A stretch of DNA of 64,000 bases from Patescibacteria group bacterium (GCA_963169655.1 CAUJCM010000001.1:274312-338311); one strand, 5' to 3'. Numbered from the stretch's first letter, positions 53,554 to 62,420 are shown. Numbers and translations are program-made. Notes: generated from the sequence alone by a model not told the origin.

Positions 53554-53934
53554 ATGAAAAGTTTGAATAAAGTAATGTTAATTGGAAATTTAACAAAAGA
53601 TCCAGAGCTTATTGAATTTGGTACAGGAATTAAACTTGCTAAATTTACCTTAGCTACAAATAGAAATTGGCTAAATAAAGATGGAGAAAAAAATACTTTA
53701 ACTGATTTTCACCAAATAGTTGCTTGGAGAAAATTGGCTGAAATTTGTGCGAGTCATTTGAAAAAAGGTGCTGCTGTTTTAATAGAAGGCAAAATTTTTA
53801 ATAATAAATATGAAGATAAAGCTGGTAAAATGAAATATTCTACAGAGGTTCATGCTGATGAAATTAATTTTATTACCTATAAAAATAATAAAGATATGGA
53901 TGAAGTAAATTTAGTCACAGTTGATGAGGAATAA
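53554..53934 (+). CDS. ssb: Single-stranded DNA-binding protein
   Basis: SSB coats single-stranded DNA as an OB-fold oligomer. From the ATG at 53554 it has 126 residues starting MKSLNKVMLIGNLTKDPEL, the standard N-terminus. The frame opens 60 bases earlier, but a TATAAT box at 53533-53538 lies in that stretch, so the later ATG is better. WRKLAEICASHLKKGAAVLI near 60-80 is typical. The C-terminus ends VNLVTVDEE: it is acidic but lacks the usual DDIPF tip and the long linker that recruits partner proteins. A short form is known in other bacteria. Confidence 0.92.
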   Translation: MKSLNKVMLIGNLTKDPELIEFGTGIKLAKFTLATNRNWLNKDGEKNTLTDFHQIVAWRKLAEICASHLKKGAAVLIEGKIFNNKYEDKAGKMKYSTEVHADEINFITYKNNKDMDEVNLVTVDEE

Positions 53935-53968
53935 AATGAAGTATTGATATTTTCTAAAAGCTAAAATT

Positions 53969-54011
53969 CATGTACTATTAACTTAAATAAAATTAGTAGT
54001 ACATGTTTTTT
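53969..54011 (+). terminator. Hairpin with T run overlapping the GT2 start codon
   Basis: CATGTACTATTAA (53969-53981) pairs with TTAGTAGTACATG (53993-54005), 13 bp with one wobble, followed by TTTTTT (54006-54011). It could terminate ssb. The right arm contains the ATG of the GT2 gene and the T run encodes its Phe2-Phe3, so it could also control GT2 translation. Confidence 0.6.
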
Positions 54012-54935
54012 AGTGTAATTATTCCTACATACAATCGGTCTGATATTTTAAATAAGACTTTAGATTCTCTTTTCAATCAGTCAGTAGATTTGAGGGATTA
54101 TGAAGTGATAGTTGTCAATGATGGAAGTACAGATGATACGGCCAAAGTAGCTAGTAAATTTTCTAAAAAATATAAAAATTTCCATTATTTTAAACAAAAA
54201 AATCAAGGTCAGGGAGTAGCTAGAAATACTGGCTTAAAAAAAGCTAAGGGAGAAGTTATTGTTTTAATTGGTGATGATATTGTTCCTACTTATGATTTTT
54301 TATATGAACATCAAAAATATCATTATTTGTATACTGAAGAAAATGCTGGGGTTTTAGGATTTACAGCTTGGCATCCAGAACTTAAATTAAATAATTTTAT
54401 GAGATGGATGGTCGATGGTTCTTCTATTTTTGGGAAATTTGGAGGGCATCAATTTGCTTATGAAAAATTAAAAAATGGAAAATTGGCTGATTTTAATTTT
54501 TTTTATACTTCAAATATTTCTTTGAAAAGATCTTTGTTTCAGAAATTTACTTTTGACCCTAAATTTGCTGGTTATGGTTGGGAAGATATTGAACTGGGGT
54601 ACAGATTATTTAAAGAGGCAGATTTTAAATTGTACTATAACTCATGGGCAGTTGGCTATCATCATCACTATATGGATGAAAATTCTTTTCCAAGAAGGAT
54701 GATGGCTATAGGGAGTTCTGCTTGGTTAATACATCAAAAATATCCAGAATTGAAAAAGGTTCCTGGTTTTTTGAAAAAAGCTATTTTTCAAATTATTTCT
54801 TTTGAACCTTTTATTTGGCTATTGTGGTTAATTAAAAAGTTATCTAAAAATAGAATTTATAATTTATATTATTATATTTTATCTAAAAAATATTTTTTAA
54901 AAGGAGTAAATTTTGCGAAAAAGAAGAAAAACTAG
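54003..54935 (+). CDS. GT2-family glycosyltransferase
   Basis: 310 residues. A GT-A fold inverting glycosyltransferase: FFSVIIPTYNRSDILNKTL at 2-20, VIVVNDGSTDD near 34-44, and the DxD-like motif in VIVLIGDDIVP near 88-98. The acceptor side has GYGWEDIELGYRL near 194-206 (the ED motif of the catalytic base). The C-terminal 60 residues are basic and hydrophobic (KKAIFQIISFEPFIWLLWLI), suggesting membrane association. It is the first gene of an envelope group, followed by the sugar-binding lipoprotein (50 bases) and the O-antigen ligase-like protein. Confidence 0.9.
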   Translation: MFFSVIIPTYNRSDILNKTLDSLFNQSVDLRDYEVIVVNDGSTDDTAKVASKFSKKYKNFHYFKQKNQGQGVARNTGLKKAKGEVIVLIGDDIVPTYDFLYEHQKYHYLYTEENAGVLGFTAWHPELKLNNFMRWMVDGSSIFGKFGGHQFAYEKLKNGKLADFNFFYTSNISLKRSLFQKFTFDPKFAGYGWEDIELGYRLFKEADFKLYYNSWAVGYHHHYMDENSFPRRMMAIGSSAWLIHQKYPELKKVPGFLKKAIFQIISFEPFIWLLWLIKKLSKNRIYNLYYYILSKKYFLKGVNFAKKKKN

Positions 54936-54984
54936 TTTTTAGATATATTGTCTATTAAAATGAAAACAACTTTATAAAGTTATT

Positions 54985-56430
54985 ATGAAAATCAGAAATA
55001 AAAGTTTAGTTTTATTATTATTAATTATTTTTTCGACTAGTTTCTTAAGTGGCTGTTTTAAAAAGAAGCCAGTTGAAAAGATTGAGAAAGCTACTAATGC
55101 TACTTTGGTCTATTATAAGCTGTTTGATAATGAAGATATAATGGCTCCTTTTATTCAGCAATATAAAACACTTCATCCGAATATTACTATTAAATACAGA
55201 AAATTTGATGATGAAAATGATTATTATCGAACTATTTTGAATGAATTAGCTGAAGGTGAAGGACCAGATATTTTTTCAGTACCTAATTATTGGTTAAAAA
55301 ATAATTCAAAAAAAATTGTTCCTGCAAATCCACAAGCTTTTGGACCTAAACAATTTAATGATATTTTTGTGAATGTAGCTTCACAGGATGCTATTTTTGT
55401 AGATCCGCAGGATGGAATTGAAAAAGTTTTTGGTGTACCAATGGGAGTTGATACTTTAGCTGTATATTATAATCAAGAGTTGTATGAAGATAGGATTCCA
55501 GCTCAAGGTAAACCTGCTGCTACTTGGAATGGATTTAAAGATGATGTTTATAAATTAACGAAAGCTGATAATAGCTTTGAGCGTTTTGAAGTTGCTGGTA
55601 CTGCAATGGGTAGATTTGATAATATCGCAAGATCAATGGATATTTTATATAGCTTAATGCTTCAATATAAAGTAGATTTTTATAATGCAGATTTAACTCA
55701 AGCTCAATTTGCAAAGCAAAATGCTATTACAGAGAGTGGAACTTCAATTAATCCAGCAACTGAAGCTTTAAATTTATATACTAGTTTTGGTTTGGCTTCT
55801 CAAAAAAATTACTCATGGAATGAATATATGGTTGAAAGTGATTCAGTGGTTAAAGAAATGGAGCCTTTTGCTAGAGGAAAAGTTGCAACTATTTTTGGAT
55901 ATCCTTACTTGTATGAACAAATTAAGGCTGAGATTATACAATTAAAAGCTCAAGGAGTTGCTACAATTAATCCTAATGCAATTAAAGTGGCTATGATCCC
56001 TCAAGTTAATGATCCAAATACTTCTACTGAAAAAAGGGATGCTTTTGCAAATTATTTTGTGGAAACTGTAGGGAGAAATACTGAACATCCTAATGAAGCT
56101 TGGGACTTTTTGTTATTTATTACTTCAAAAGAAAATTTAGCTTATTATAATCAAAAGACTCATCATACTACTTCAAGAAGAGATTTGATTGAAGAGCAAC
56201 AAGCAGATCCAATTTATGGAGTGTTTGCTCAACAAGTAGGCTTTGCTGAAAGTTTAGTTATTTATGATTGGAATTTATATAAAAATATTTTTGGAGAGGC
56301 GATTAATTTAGTGTTACAAACAAAAGAGGTGCCGAAGACAGCTATTCAAAAGTCTGAAAAAGCAATTAATGAAATTTTGCCGACAGAGGGGATTTTACCT
56401 AAACCACCAATTATAAATACTACAAAATAA
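54985..56430 (+). CDS. Family 1 extracellular solute-binding lipoprotein
   Basis: 481 residues. The signal sequence is LVLLLLIIFSTSFLSGC with the lipobox Cys at about 24. The SBP_bac_1 fold follows: IMAPFIQQYKTLHPNITIKY near 52-71, GEGPDIFSVPNYWL near 90-103, and GVPMGVDTLAVYYNQELYE near 146-164. NEAWDFLLFITSKENLAYYN follows near 371-390. Members usually deliver sugars to ABC transporters, but no permease lies beside it. A perfect palindrome AACTTTATAAAGTT (about 54968-54981) lies directly before the ATG and might be an operator. It sits between two glycan genes. Confidence 0.88.
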   Translation: MKIRNKSLVLLLLIIFSTSFLSGCFKKKPVEKIEKATNATLVYYKLFDNEDIMAPFIQQYKTLHPNITIKYRKFDDENDYYRTILNELAEGEGPDIFSVPNYWLKNNSKKIVPANPQAFGPKQFNDIFVNVASQDAIFVDPQDGIEKVFGVPMGVDTLAVYYNQELYEDRIPAQGKPAATWNGFKDDVYKLTKADNSFERFEVAGTAMGRFDNIARSMDILYSLMLQYKVDFYNADLTQAQFAKQNAITESGTSINPATEALNLYTSFGLASQKNYSWNEYMVESDSVVKEMEPFARGKVATIFGYPYLYEQIKAEIIQLKAQGVATINPNAIKVAMIPQVNDPNTSTEKRDAFANYFVETVGRNTEHPNEAWDFLLFITSKENLAYYNQKTHHTTSRRDLIEEQQADPIYGVFAQQVGFAESLVIYDWNLYKNIFGEAINLVLQTKEVPKTAIQKSEKAINEILPTEGILPKPPIINTTK

Positions 56431-56440
56431 AATTTATAAA

Positions 56441-57766
56441 TTGCAGAATTTTTTAGAAAAATGTAGAGTTTTGAGCTTTGAATTGTTTTTAATAACAATA
56501 CCTTTTCAAGTTCAAACATTGATTTATAAAGCACATTTTTTAACAGGACAATTTAATTATTTTACTAGTTTTTTCTTTAATATTAGTGAGTTTTTTTTAT
56601 TAATTACTTTTTTAATTTATGGTCTGGAAAAATTATTATTTGTATATGATACCAAACCTTTTTTAGAAAATTTTAATAAATATGATTATTATTTTGTTTT
56701 TAGTTTACTTGGCTTATTTGCCTGGATATTATTATCAATTTTTTGGTCAAAAGAGCCAAAATTAGCTTTATTTTTTGCTTTTAGATTTTTGGAATTACTA
56801 ATTTTGATTTATTTAATATTAAATGAAGTTATTCCTCGAAATAAAATAATTAAATATTTTGCTATTGGTGCTGGTATTCAAGTTTTTATAGGATTTATAC
56901 AATATTTAAAGCAGGGGAGTTTAGGGTTAATATTTTTGGGAGAAAGTCAATTTGGGGGAGATACTTTAAATATTGCAAAGATTGATTTAGGTGGGGAAAA
57001 AATAGTTAGATCTTATGGTACTTTTTCTCATTCAAATATTTTTGGTGGATATCTTTTGATTGCTTTGACTTTATTATTACAAAATATTTCTAAAAAAAAT
57101 TTTAGTAAATTAATTTTATTAGGCCTTTTATTTTTGTTTGGTATTTTACTTTCCTTTTCAAGATCTGCATGGCTAGCAACTTTTTCAATATTTTTTATGA
57201 TACTGACGATTAATCCAATTAAAATTAACTGGAAATATTTTTTGTTAATTTTAATGATAGGTATTTTTTCTTTAGTAGTTTTGAATTTAGATAAAATTAT
57301 TATATCTAGAATATTAGATTTTTCTTTGCAATCGATAGATCAAAGGTTAATTTATTCTGACATTGCTAGCAAAATGATTTATTCACATTCATTTTTTGGA
57401 GTGGGATATGGTCAATTTGTTTTAAATATGCCTGATTATTATGGAAATGTGTTAAGTCCTTGGTTGTATCAACCTGTGCATAATTATTGGTTAATGCTAT
57501 TTTCTGAATTAGGAGTTATTGGTTTATTATTTTGGGGTTTTATTGCATTAAGTATTTTTAATTTGATTGACTATGCAATGAGAAGAATAATTAAATCTGA
57601 TAGATTTTATTGGAAAATGTATATTTCTATTTTATTGGGTTTATTGGTTTTATCTTTATTTGATCACTATTTATATACAACCTGGCCTGGACAAGTATTG
57701 GTGACTTTAGTTTTGGGTTTAATTTGGATGGATTTTCAAAAGAGAAAAGAAGAGTTAAATAAATAA
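56441..57766 (+). CDS. O-antigen ligase/polymerase-like membrane protein
   Basis: 441 residues from a TTG start (MQNFLEKCRVLSFELFLITI). It has about ten to twelve hydrophobic helices. The Wzy_C/WaaL signature region is present: SYGTFSHSNIFGGYLLIALT near 187-206 and SFSRSAWLATFSIFF near 238. The loop VHNYWLMLFSELGVIGLLFW follows near 345-364. These enzymes join or polymerise glycans on undecaprenyl lipid outside the membrane. With the GT2 and lipoprotein genes it suggests a small surface-glycan set. It is convergent with fmt, whose end it overlaps by 12 bases. Confidence 0.85.
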   Translation: MQNFLEKCRVLSFELFLITIPFQVQTLIYKAHFLTGQFNYFTSFFFNISEFFLLITFLIYGLEKLLFVYDTKPFLENFNKYDYYFVFSLLGLFAWILLSIFWSKEPKLALFFAFRFLELLILIYLILNEVIPRNKIIKYFAIGAGIQVFIGFIQYLKQGSLGLIFLGESQFGGDTLNIAKIDLGGEKIVRSYGTFSHSNIFGGYLLIALTLLLQNISKKNFSKLILLGLLFLFGILLSFSRSAWLATFSIFFMILTINPIKINWKYFLLILMIGIFSLVVLNLDKIIISRILDFSLQSIDQRLIYSDIASKMIYSHSFFGVGYGQFVLNMPDYYGNVLSPWLYQPVHNYWLMLFSELGVIGLLFWGFIALSIFNLIDYAMRRIIKSDRFYWKMYISILLGLLVLSLFDHYLYTTWPGQVLVTLVLGLIWMDFQKRKEELNK

Positions 57767-58684
57767 ATTTTTATTTCCACTGAGGAAATTTTCAGTTTTT
57801 TGTTTATTTTTACCTTCTAATTGTAATTCTAAAATTTCTAATGCGCCTTCTTTACAACCTAAAAACAATTGGTTTTTATCAATTTGAAATTTTACAGATA
57901 GAATGCTTTTTCCTGATTTTTTAATATTTAATAATTTTAAGTTTTTTTCTTTAACTTTGATAAAAATACCAGGCCAAGAGTAATAAGCTCTGTATTTATT
58001 AAAGATTTGTGAAGCTGTTTCTAGCGATGGATTAATAAATCCATCTAATTTTTCTATTTTTTGACAATAGGTTGCTTCACTTTCAATTTGTGCTTTTTTA
58101 GGAATTTTATTTTGTGCAATATTCATTAAAATATTAGGTAATTTTTCAGAGCCTAATTTGCTTAACTTTTGTCTTAAGGTAATATTATTGTCTTCTGGGT
58201 CAATTTCTTGTTCAAGAATTTGATAAATATCTCCTGCATCCATTTTTTTGACCATTTCCATAATTGAAAGTCCTGTTTTGAGATCGCCATTAAGTAAAGA
58301 TTGTTCGATTGGGGAGGCTCCACGGTACTTAGGGAGGATTGATCCGTGTACATTAATTGCACTGATTTTTGGTATATCTAAAACTTCTTGGCTTAAAATT
58401 TGACCATATGCTATTACTACTAAAAAATCTGGATTTTGTGATTTAAGCCAATTGATTAGTTTAATATCTTTATTGAGTTTTTCTGGTTGATAAACTGGGA
58501 TTTGTAATTTTTGAGCTAATTCTTTAATGGGAGGTGATTTTAGCTCTTTTTTACGGCCAAAAGGCTTATCTTCTTGAGTTATTACTGCAAGTACTTGGAA
58601 ATCAGAATTTTGATTAAGTTTCTCAAGAAATTGGCAGGCAAAATCTGGTGTTCCAAGAAAAACTATATTTATCTTATTTGACAT
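57755..58684 (-). CDS. fmt: Methionyl-tRNA formyltransferase
   Basis: Fmt formylates initiator Met-tRNA. From the ATG at 58684 it has 309 residues starting MSNKINIVFLGTPDFACQFL. The frame extends 69 bases further up, but a TATAAT box lies just before this ATG. Catalytic residues are visible in INVHGSILPKYRGASPIEQ (Asn, His) near 107-125 and MVKKMDAGDIYQI (Asp) near 140-152. The C-terminal tRNA-binding domain is present (AYYSWPGIFIKVKEKNLKL). No def gene is adjacent. It is divergent from nrnA. Confidence 0.95.
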   Translation of the reverse strand: MSNKINIVFLGTPDFACQFLEKLNQNSDFQVLAVITQEDKPFGRKKELKSPPIKELAQKLQIPVYQPEKLNKDIKLINWLKSQNPDFLVVIAYGQILSQEVLDIPKISAINVHGSILPKYRGASPIEQSLLNGDLKTGLSIMEMVKKMDAGDIYQILEQEIDPEDNNITLRQKLSKLGSEKLPNILMNIAQNKIPKKAQIESEATYCQKIEKLDGFINPSLETASQIFNKYRAYYSWPGIFIKVKEKNLKLLNIKKSGKSILSVKFQIDKNQLFLGCKEGALEILELQLEGKNKQKTENFLSGNKNLFI

Positions 58685-58758
58685 ATTATAACTTGCTTTT
58701 AAGATTAATTCATAATACAATTTAACACTAAAATTTAATAAAAAAGAAGTCACAAATT

Positions 58759-59820
58759 ATGCAGGAATTATTTATTAAAGCAGGACAGAAATTTAATGAA
58801 GCAAATAAAATTTTATGTATATCTCATAAAAGGCCTGATGGAGATACTTTAGGGGCTTCGATGGCTTTATATCATACTTTTAAAGCTATGGGGAAGGAAG
58901 TAGATTTAGCTTGTATTGATGATATTTCTGAGAGGTACTTTTTCTTGGAGGGGGTTAAAAAATTTGTGAAAGAGTTTAATTATCTTGATTATGATTTAAT
59001 TTGTGTTTCTGATGCTGGAGCTTCTTATATGACAAAATTTCATGAAATTTATCCTGATTTATTTAGTGGAGCAGTTCCAGTTATCAATTTAGATCATCAT
59101 GCTTCAAATGATAATTTTGGTACAATTAATATTGTGGATGTAAATAGTGCTTCAACAACAGTATTAATTTATAAATTATTTACTTTTTTGAATATTCCAA
59201 TTTCACCAGTAGTTGCAACGGCTTTACTTTGTGGAATTTATAATGATACTGGTAGTTTGATGCATGGAAATACTACTTTGGAGGTATTTGAAATTACTGG
59301 AAAATTAGTAGAACTAGGTGGAAAAGTTAATATTGTTGCTAAAAATTTATTTAAAAGTACTCCTGTAAAACAGTTAAAAGTGTGGGGTAAAGTTTTAGAA
59401 AGGCTTACTTTAAGTGATAATGGAGTAGTTGCTTCTGTAATCACTCAAACAGATTTAGATGAATTGGAAGCGAAAAGTGATGATACTTCGGGTGTTGTTG
59501 ATTTTATGAATGCTGTGCCTGGTTCAAAATTTACTGTACTATTGAATGAAGATGAAAAAGGTAATGTTAAAGGTTCTTTTAGGACAAGGAGAGATGATGT
59601 TGATTTAGCATTTTTAGCTGGTAAATTTGGAGGAGGAGGGCATAAAAAAGCTGCTGGTTTTACTATGCCAGGTAGAATACATCAGGAAATTAAGTGGAAA
59701 GTAAGTCCTGTTGGTGTGGAAGATAATGAAATTAAGCAAAATACTATTAAGCCTCAAAGTAATCCTGTGGAATTATTAAGCAATATTTTACAGATTCCAG
59801 AAGCTAATTTTGAAGGCTAA
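58759..59820 (+). CDS. nrnA: DHH-family phosphoesterase, NrnA-like
   Basis: Bifunctional oligoribonuclease/pAp phosphatases of the DHH-DHHA1 family degrade short RNAs. The 353-residue protein has SHKRPDGDTLGASMALYHT near 22-40 (metal-binding HxDxD-type motif), VSDAG near 83-87 and the DHH motif in VINLDHHASNDNFGTI near 109-124. The C-terminal DHHA1 motif is FGGGGHKKAAGF near 292-303. The last 40 residues are an extension with unknown role. A GdpP-type function is less likely because no PAS or GGDEF domain is present. It is followed by the membrane protein gene after 57 bases. Confidence 0.9.
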   Translation: MQELFIKAGQKFNEANKILCISHKRPDGDTLGASMALYHTFKAMGKEVDLACIDDISERYFFLEGVKKFVKEFNYLDYDLICVSDAGASYMTKFHEIYPDLFSGAVPVINLDHHASNDNFGTINIVDVNSASTTVLIYKLFTFLNIPISPVVATALLCGIYNDTGSLMHGNTTLEVFEITGKLVELGGKVNIVAKNLFKSTPVKQLKVWGKVLERLTLSDNGVVASVITQTDLDELEAKSDDTSGVVDFMNAVPGSKFTVLLNEDEKGNVKGSFRTRRDDVDLAFLAGKFGGGGHKKAAGFTMPGRIHQEIKWKVSPVGVEDNEIKQNTIKPQSNPVELLSNILQIPEANFEG

Positions 59821-59877
59821 ATTGATTTATTTGAATTTTTGCCTATAATTTGCAACATCTAATATTGTTTGTTGTTT

Positions 59878-60834
59878 ATGTTTATTAGAAAAATATTAGG
59901 ATTTATATTGGTTTTAGCTTTTGTGCTTCTGACTATTCCCAATTTTATTTTATATGGAGTGTCCAGAACATATTTAAATGAAGAATTTTATCAAAGAGAT
60001 GAGATTGTTAGTAAGTCTTATGATTTTGTTATCAATAAAACTGTAAATATTTTGAGAAAAAATAGCTCTATGTTTTCTGGGTATTTTAGTGAAGATATTT
60101 TAAGAAATGAGGTAAAAAATGTGTATACTAAAGAAATTTTTTCTGAAACTTTATTTAATTTTGTTGATCAATTAATAGCTATTAAAAATGGTAAGAGTAA
60201 TACTATTAAGATTGATTTAAATTCATTGAAACAAAATTTATTAACTGTTGCTAACATTTTAACATATCGAATATATCAAGAATTACCTACTTGTTCTGAT
60301 TCTGGATTAAGTGATGTATTGTCTAGCATTGAACCTCCTCAATGTATTATTGCTAATATTCCTTATGATAGAATGATAAGGCCAATATCAGAAAATTTTA
60401 ATGCGACGGTTTATAATAATATTCCTGATGAATTAAGTGGATTAGAGGGATTAATTCCTGTGGGCTTTTTAGTGAAAATTGATTTTTATAAAAATTTATT
60501 ATTTATCTTTTTGATTGTAATTATTGCTTTAATTGCTTTAACAGTTTCTGATAAATTAACAATTATTGTCAGTTTTATTAGTCAAGGATTTTTATTTGGT
60601 GGAATTTTAGGAGTAATTTTTTCTACTTTGATGTTTAGCCAATTAGGTTTTGTTATTAATGCACAAATTGGTGATGAAATTACAATGAAGCTTTTTGAAT
60701 TTTTAATTGGATTTTTACAAGATGAAATACAGAGAATGTCTATATTATTTATTTTAGTTGGCATGATCCTGTGGTTGATTAAGTTTATTTTGAATAGAAC
60801 AATTGAAAATAAGGTGGTAATGAAGCTAGATTGA
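59878..60834 (+). CDS. Multi-pass membrane protein, unknown function
   Basis: About 318 residues. I place the start at the ATG 59878, though a TTG 9 bases earlier is in frame. A membrane helix is at about 6-24 (ILGFILVLAFVLLTIPNFIL). A polar, probably external domain of about 170 residues contains TCSDSGLSD and PPQCIIAN (two Cys that could bond). Three helices close the protein, about 205-225 (LLFIFLIVIIALIAL), 234-258 and 290-308 (LFILVGMILWLIKFIL). I do not recognise the family. Its stop codon overlaps the start of the uracil-DNA glycosylase gene (TGATG), which implies translational coupling. Confidence 0.7.
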   Translation: MFIRKILGFILVLAFVLLTIPNFILYGVSRTYLNEEFYQRDEIVSKSYDFVINKTVNILRKNSSMFSGYFSEDILRNEVKNVYTKEIFSETLFNFVDQLIAIKNGKSNTIKIDLNSLKQNLLTVANILTYRIYQELPTCSDSGLSDVLSSIEPPQCIIANIPYDRMIRPISENFNATVYNNIPDELSGLEGLIPVGFLVKIDFYKNLLFIFLIVIIALIALTVSDKLTIIVSFISQGFLFGGILGVIFSTLMFSQLGFVINAQIGDEITMKLFEFLIGFLQDEIQRMSILFILVGMILWLIKFILNRTIENKVVMKLD

Positions 60835-61412
60835 TGAAAAGAGCTATTCAATTAAAAAAGTTAGAAGATGAGATAAGAAAATGTTCGAATTGTGATTTGT
60901 GTATGGCTTGTACAAATCCAGTACCTGGTTATGGAAATTATTTTGCTAAAGTAGTTTTTATTGGTGAAGCTCCGGGTAAGGAAGAAGATTTACAAGGATT
61001 ACCTTTTGTGGGTGCTTCTGGTAAATTTTTAGATAAATTGTTGGAGTCGATAAACTTAGATAGGGAAGATATTTATATCACAAATTTAGTAAAATGTAGA
61101 CCTCCAAATAACAGAGATCCAAATCAAAATGAGATTGATCAATGCTTTAAATTTTTGAAGAGGCAAATAGATTTAATTTGTCCGATGCTGATTGTGACTT
61201 TAGGGAGATTTTCGATGAACGCTTTCTTACCTGAAATTAAGATTTCTCAGGCTCATGGACAAGTTTTTAAAGTAGAAGGTTTATTTGAAAAAACTGAGTT
61301 CATTATGCCAATGTATCATCCAGCTTCGGCTTTATATAATCCTAAATTGAGGTCTGTTTTAACAGAAGATTTTGTGAAACTTGGAGAATTATTAATAAAA
61401 TTGAAGAAATAG
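60834..61412 (+). CDS. Family 4 uracil-DNA glycosylase (iron-sulfur type)
   Basis: Family 4 UDGs remove uracil from DNA and carry a 4Fe-4S cluster. From the ATG at 60834 there are 192 residues. Cluster Cys are C17 and C20 (CSNC) plus one in NLVKCRPPNNRDP near 86 and one in EIDQCF near 103, the family spacing. Motif I is GEAPGKEEDLQGLPFVG near 45-61 and motif II is MYHPASALYNP near 161-171. The product removes deaminated cytosine, useful beside a dCTP deaminase that makes dUTP. The start overlaps the stop of the previous gene by one base. Confidence 0.94.
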   Translation: MKRAIQLKKLEDEIRKCSNCDLCMACTNPVPGYGNYFAKVVFIGEAPGKEEDLQGLPFVGASGKFLDKLLESINLDREDIYITNLVKCRPPNNRDPNQNEIDQCFKFLKRQIDLICPMLIVTLGRFSMNAFLPEIKISQAHGQVFKVEGLFEKTEFIMPMYHPASALYNPKLRSVLTEDFVKLGELLIKLKK

Positions 61413-61448
61413 ATTGTTTGTAGTACTTTGTTAAAGTAATAAAAAAAA

Positions 61449-61820
61449 ATGACTCATAATAAATATATTTTAATTTTGACTGTAGCTGCATTGATTGGTT
61501 GGCTTGCTTTTTATTTAGTCATTAATAAATTAGATCCTTTTGCTTCGACTGGACTTGCTTTAGCGATGTTTTTTATTAGTTTATTTTTTGCATTGACCTC
61601 GACTTTTACAATTATTGGTTATTATTTTAGAGTTTGGTTTAATAAAAATGAGATTTATTATGATCATATTAATGTCTCAATGCGACAGGGAATTTTACTA
61701 ACTTTAATTACTTTGGGATGTCTTCTTTTTCAATTATTAAGCGTTTTGACATGGTGGTCTGGTTTACTTTTGATATTGTCAATTAGTATGATTGAGTTTT
61801 ATTTAGTTGCTAAGGATTAA
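61449..61820 (+). CDS. Four-helix membrane protein, unknown function
   Basis: 123 residues with four hydrophobic helices: about 6-25 (YILILTVAALIGWLAFYLVI), 36-60 (LALAMFFISLFFALTSTFTII), 79-97 (ILLTLITLGCLLFQLLSVL) and 100-118 (WWSGLLLILSISMIEFYLV). The loop between helices 2 and 3 is charged (FRVWFNKNEIYYDHINVSMR). I do not recognise the family, but the pattern looks like small conserved CPR membrane proteins. It is the last ordinary AT-rich gene before the GC-rich island and is convergent with it. Confidence 0.7.
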   Translation: MTHNKYILILTVAALIGWLAFYLVINKLDPFASTGLALAMFFISLFFALTSTFTIIGYYFRVWFNKNEIYYDHINVSMRQGILLTLITLGCLLFQLLSVLTWWSGLLLILSISMIEFYLVAKD

Positions 61821-61834
61821 GTTTATAAAACGGC

Positions 61835-61868
61835 AGAAGCCCCATTACAATTAAGTAATGGGGCTTCT
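61835..61868 (-). terminator. 14-bp hairpin at the end of the pseudoknot RNA
   Basis: AGAAGCCCCATTAC (61835-61848) and GTAATGGGGCTTCT (61855-61868) pair perfectly around AATTAA. On the minus strand it is followed by GCCGTTTTATAAA, a modest T run. It lies between two convergent units and could end both. It is far more stable than the other terminators here. Confidence 0.65.
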
Positions 61869-62000
61869 TATACTGTACTTCTAGGTGTATTTCCCACAGG
61901 TAATGTGAGAAAGGCACGACGTTGAAGTACAGTTTTATTTTTTTGCTCGATGCGGATTTCGCGGAGCGAAGGGCTCAACGCGTTATGATCGCGGAGCAGA

Positions 62001-62032
62001 GGCATGGTTTTACTTCCTTAATGCCAGGGAAG
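62001..62032 (-). other. Pseudoknot 1 of the array
   Basis: Plus-strand arms GGCAT (62001-62005) with ATGCC (62021-62025), and CTTCC (62013-62017) with GGAAG (62028-62032), interleaved. On the minus strand loop 3 is TAAAACC. Confidence 0.65.
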
Positions 62033-62066
62033 AGCTTCTATTTTTAATCTCTGAAGCTTAAGAGAT
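62033..62066 (-). other. Pseudoknot 2 of the array
   Basis: AGCTTC (62033-62038) with GAAGCT (62053-62058), and ATCTCT (62047-62052) with AGAGAT (62061-62066). Two perfect 6-bp stems with no base between them; minus-strand loop 1 is 2 bases, loop 3 is TAAAAATA. Confidence 0.75.
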
Positions 62067-62104
62067 CGACCCTTAGAATGTTGTGATAACAAACTAAGGA
62101 GTCT

Positions 62105-62141
62105 CACTCAGTTCTTATTACTCCCCCGAGTGTAAAGGGAG
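62105..62141 (-). other. Pseudoknot 3 (type A)
   Basis: CACTC (62105-62109) with GAGTG (62128-62132), and CTCCC (62121-62125) with GGGAG (62137-62141). First of four type A copies. Confidence 0.7.
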
Positions 62142-62177
62142 GTCCTATTTATTTAAAGTCCCTGGACATTTGGACTT
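62142..62177 (-). other. Pseudoknot 4 of the array
   Basis: GTCC (62142-62145) with GGAC (62164-62167), and AAGTCC (62156-62161) with GGACTT (62172-62177). It directly abuts pseudoknot 3. Confidence 0.6.
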
Positions 62178-62208
62178 GCCACCAAGGTAGTATACCTGGT
62201 GGACTTTT

Positions 62209-62240
62209 CCCTTTTTGATTAATGTCCCTAGGGTGGGGAC
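62209..62240 (-). other. Pseudoknot 5 (type B)
   Basis: CCCT (62209-62212) with AGGG (62230-62233), and GTCCC (62224-62228) with GGGAC (62236-62240). Minus-strand loop 3 is ATTAATCAAAA. Confidence 0.7.
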
Positions 62241-62346
62241 ATGCTTTGGAAGGTCTCTTAGTAGATAACGATCCAAAGCTTCCGCCTAGGTTTGCACCTA
62301 GGGGAGTAGAAGTTGCCCCTATTGATTAATGTCCCTGGGGCGAGGG
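62215..62346. repeat. Direct repeat within the pseudoknot array, copy 1
   Basis: About 132 bases nearly identical to 62652-62785, covering half of pseudoknot 5, hairpins GCTTTGGA and CCTAGG, and pseudoknot 6. The longest identical stretch includes TCTCTTAGTAGATAACGATC. Confidence 0.85.
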
Positions 62347-62348
62347 CC
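62315..62348 (-). other. Pseudoknot 6 (type B)
   Basis: GCCCC (62315-62319) with GGGGC (62337-62341), and GTCCC (62331-62335) with GGGCC (62344-62348, one mismatch). Loop 3 is ATTAATCAATA. Confidence 0.65.
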
Positions 62349-62383
62349 GAGCTTTGGAGAGGCCTATTAACTCCAAAGCGTCA

Positions 62384-62420
62384 CACTCAGTTTTATTACT
62401 CCCCTGAGCGTAGAAGGGAG
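62384..62420 (-). other. Pseudoknot 7 (type A)
   Basis: CACTCAG (62384-62390) with CTGAGCG (62404-62410, one mismatch), and CTCCC (62399-62403) with GGGAG (62416-62420). Confidence 0.7.
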
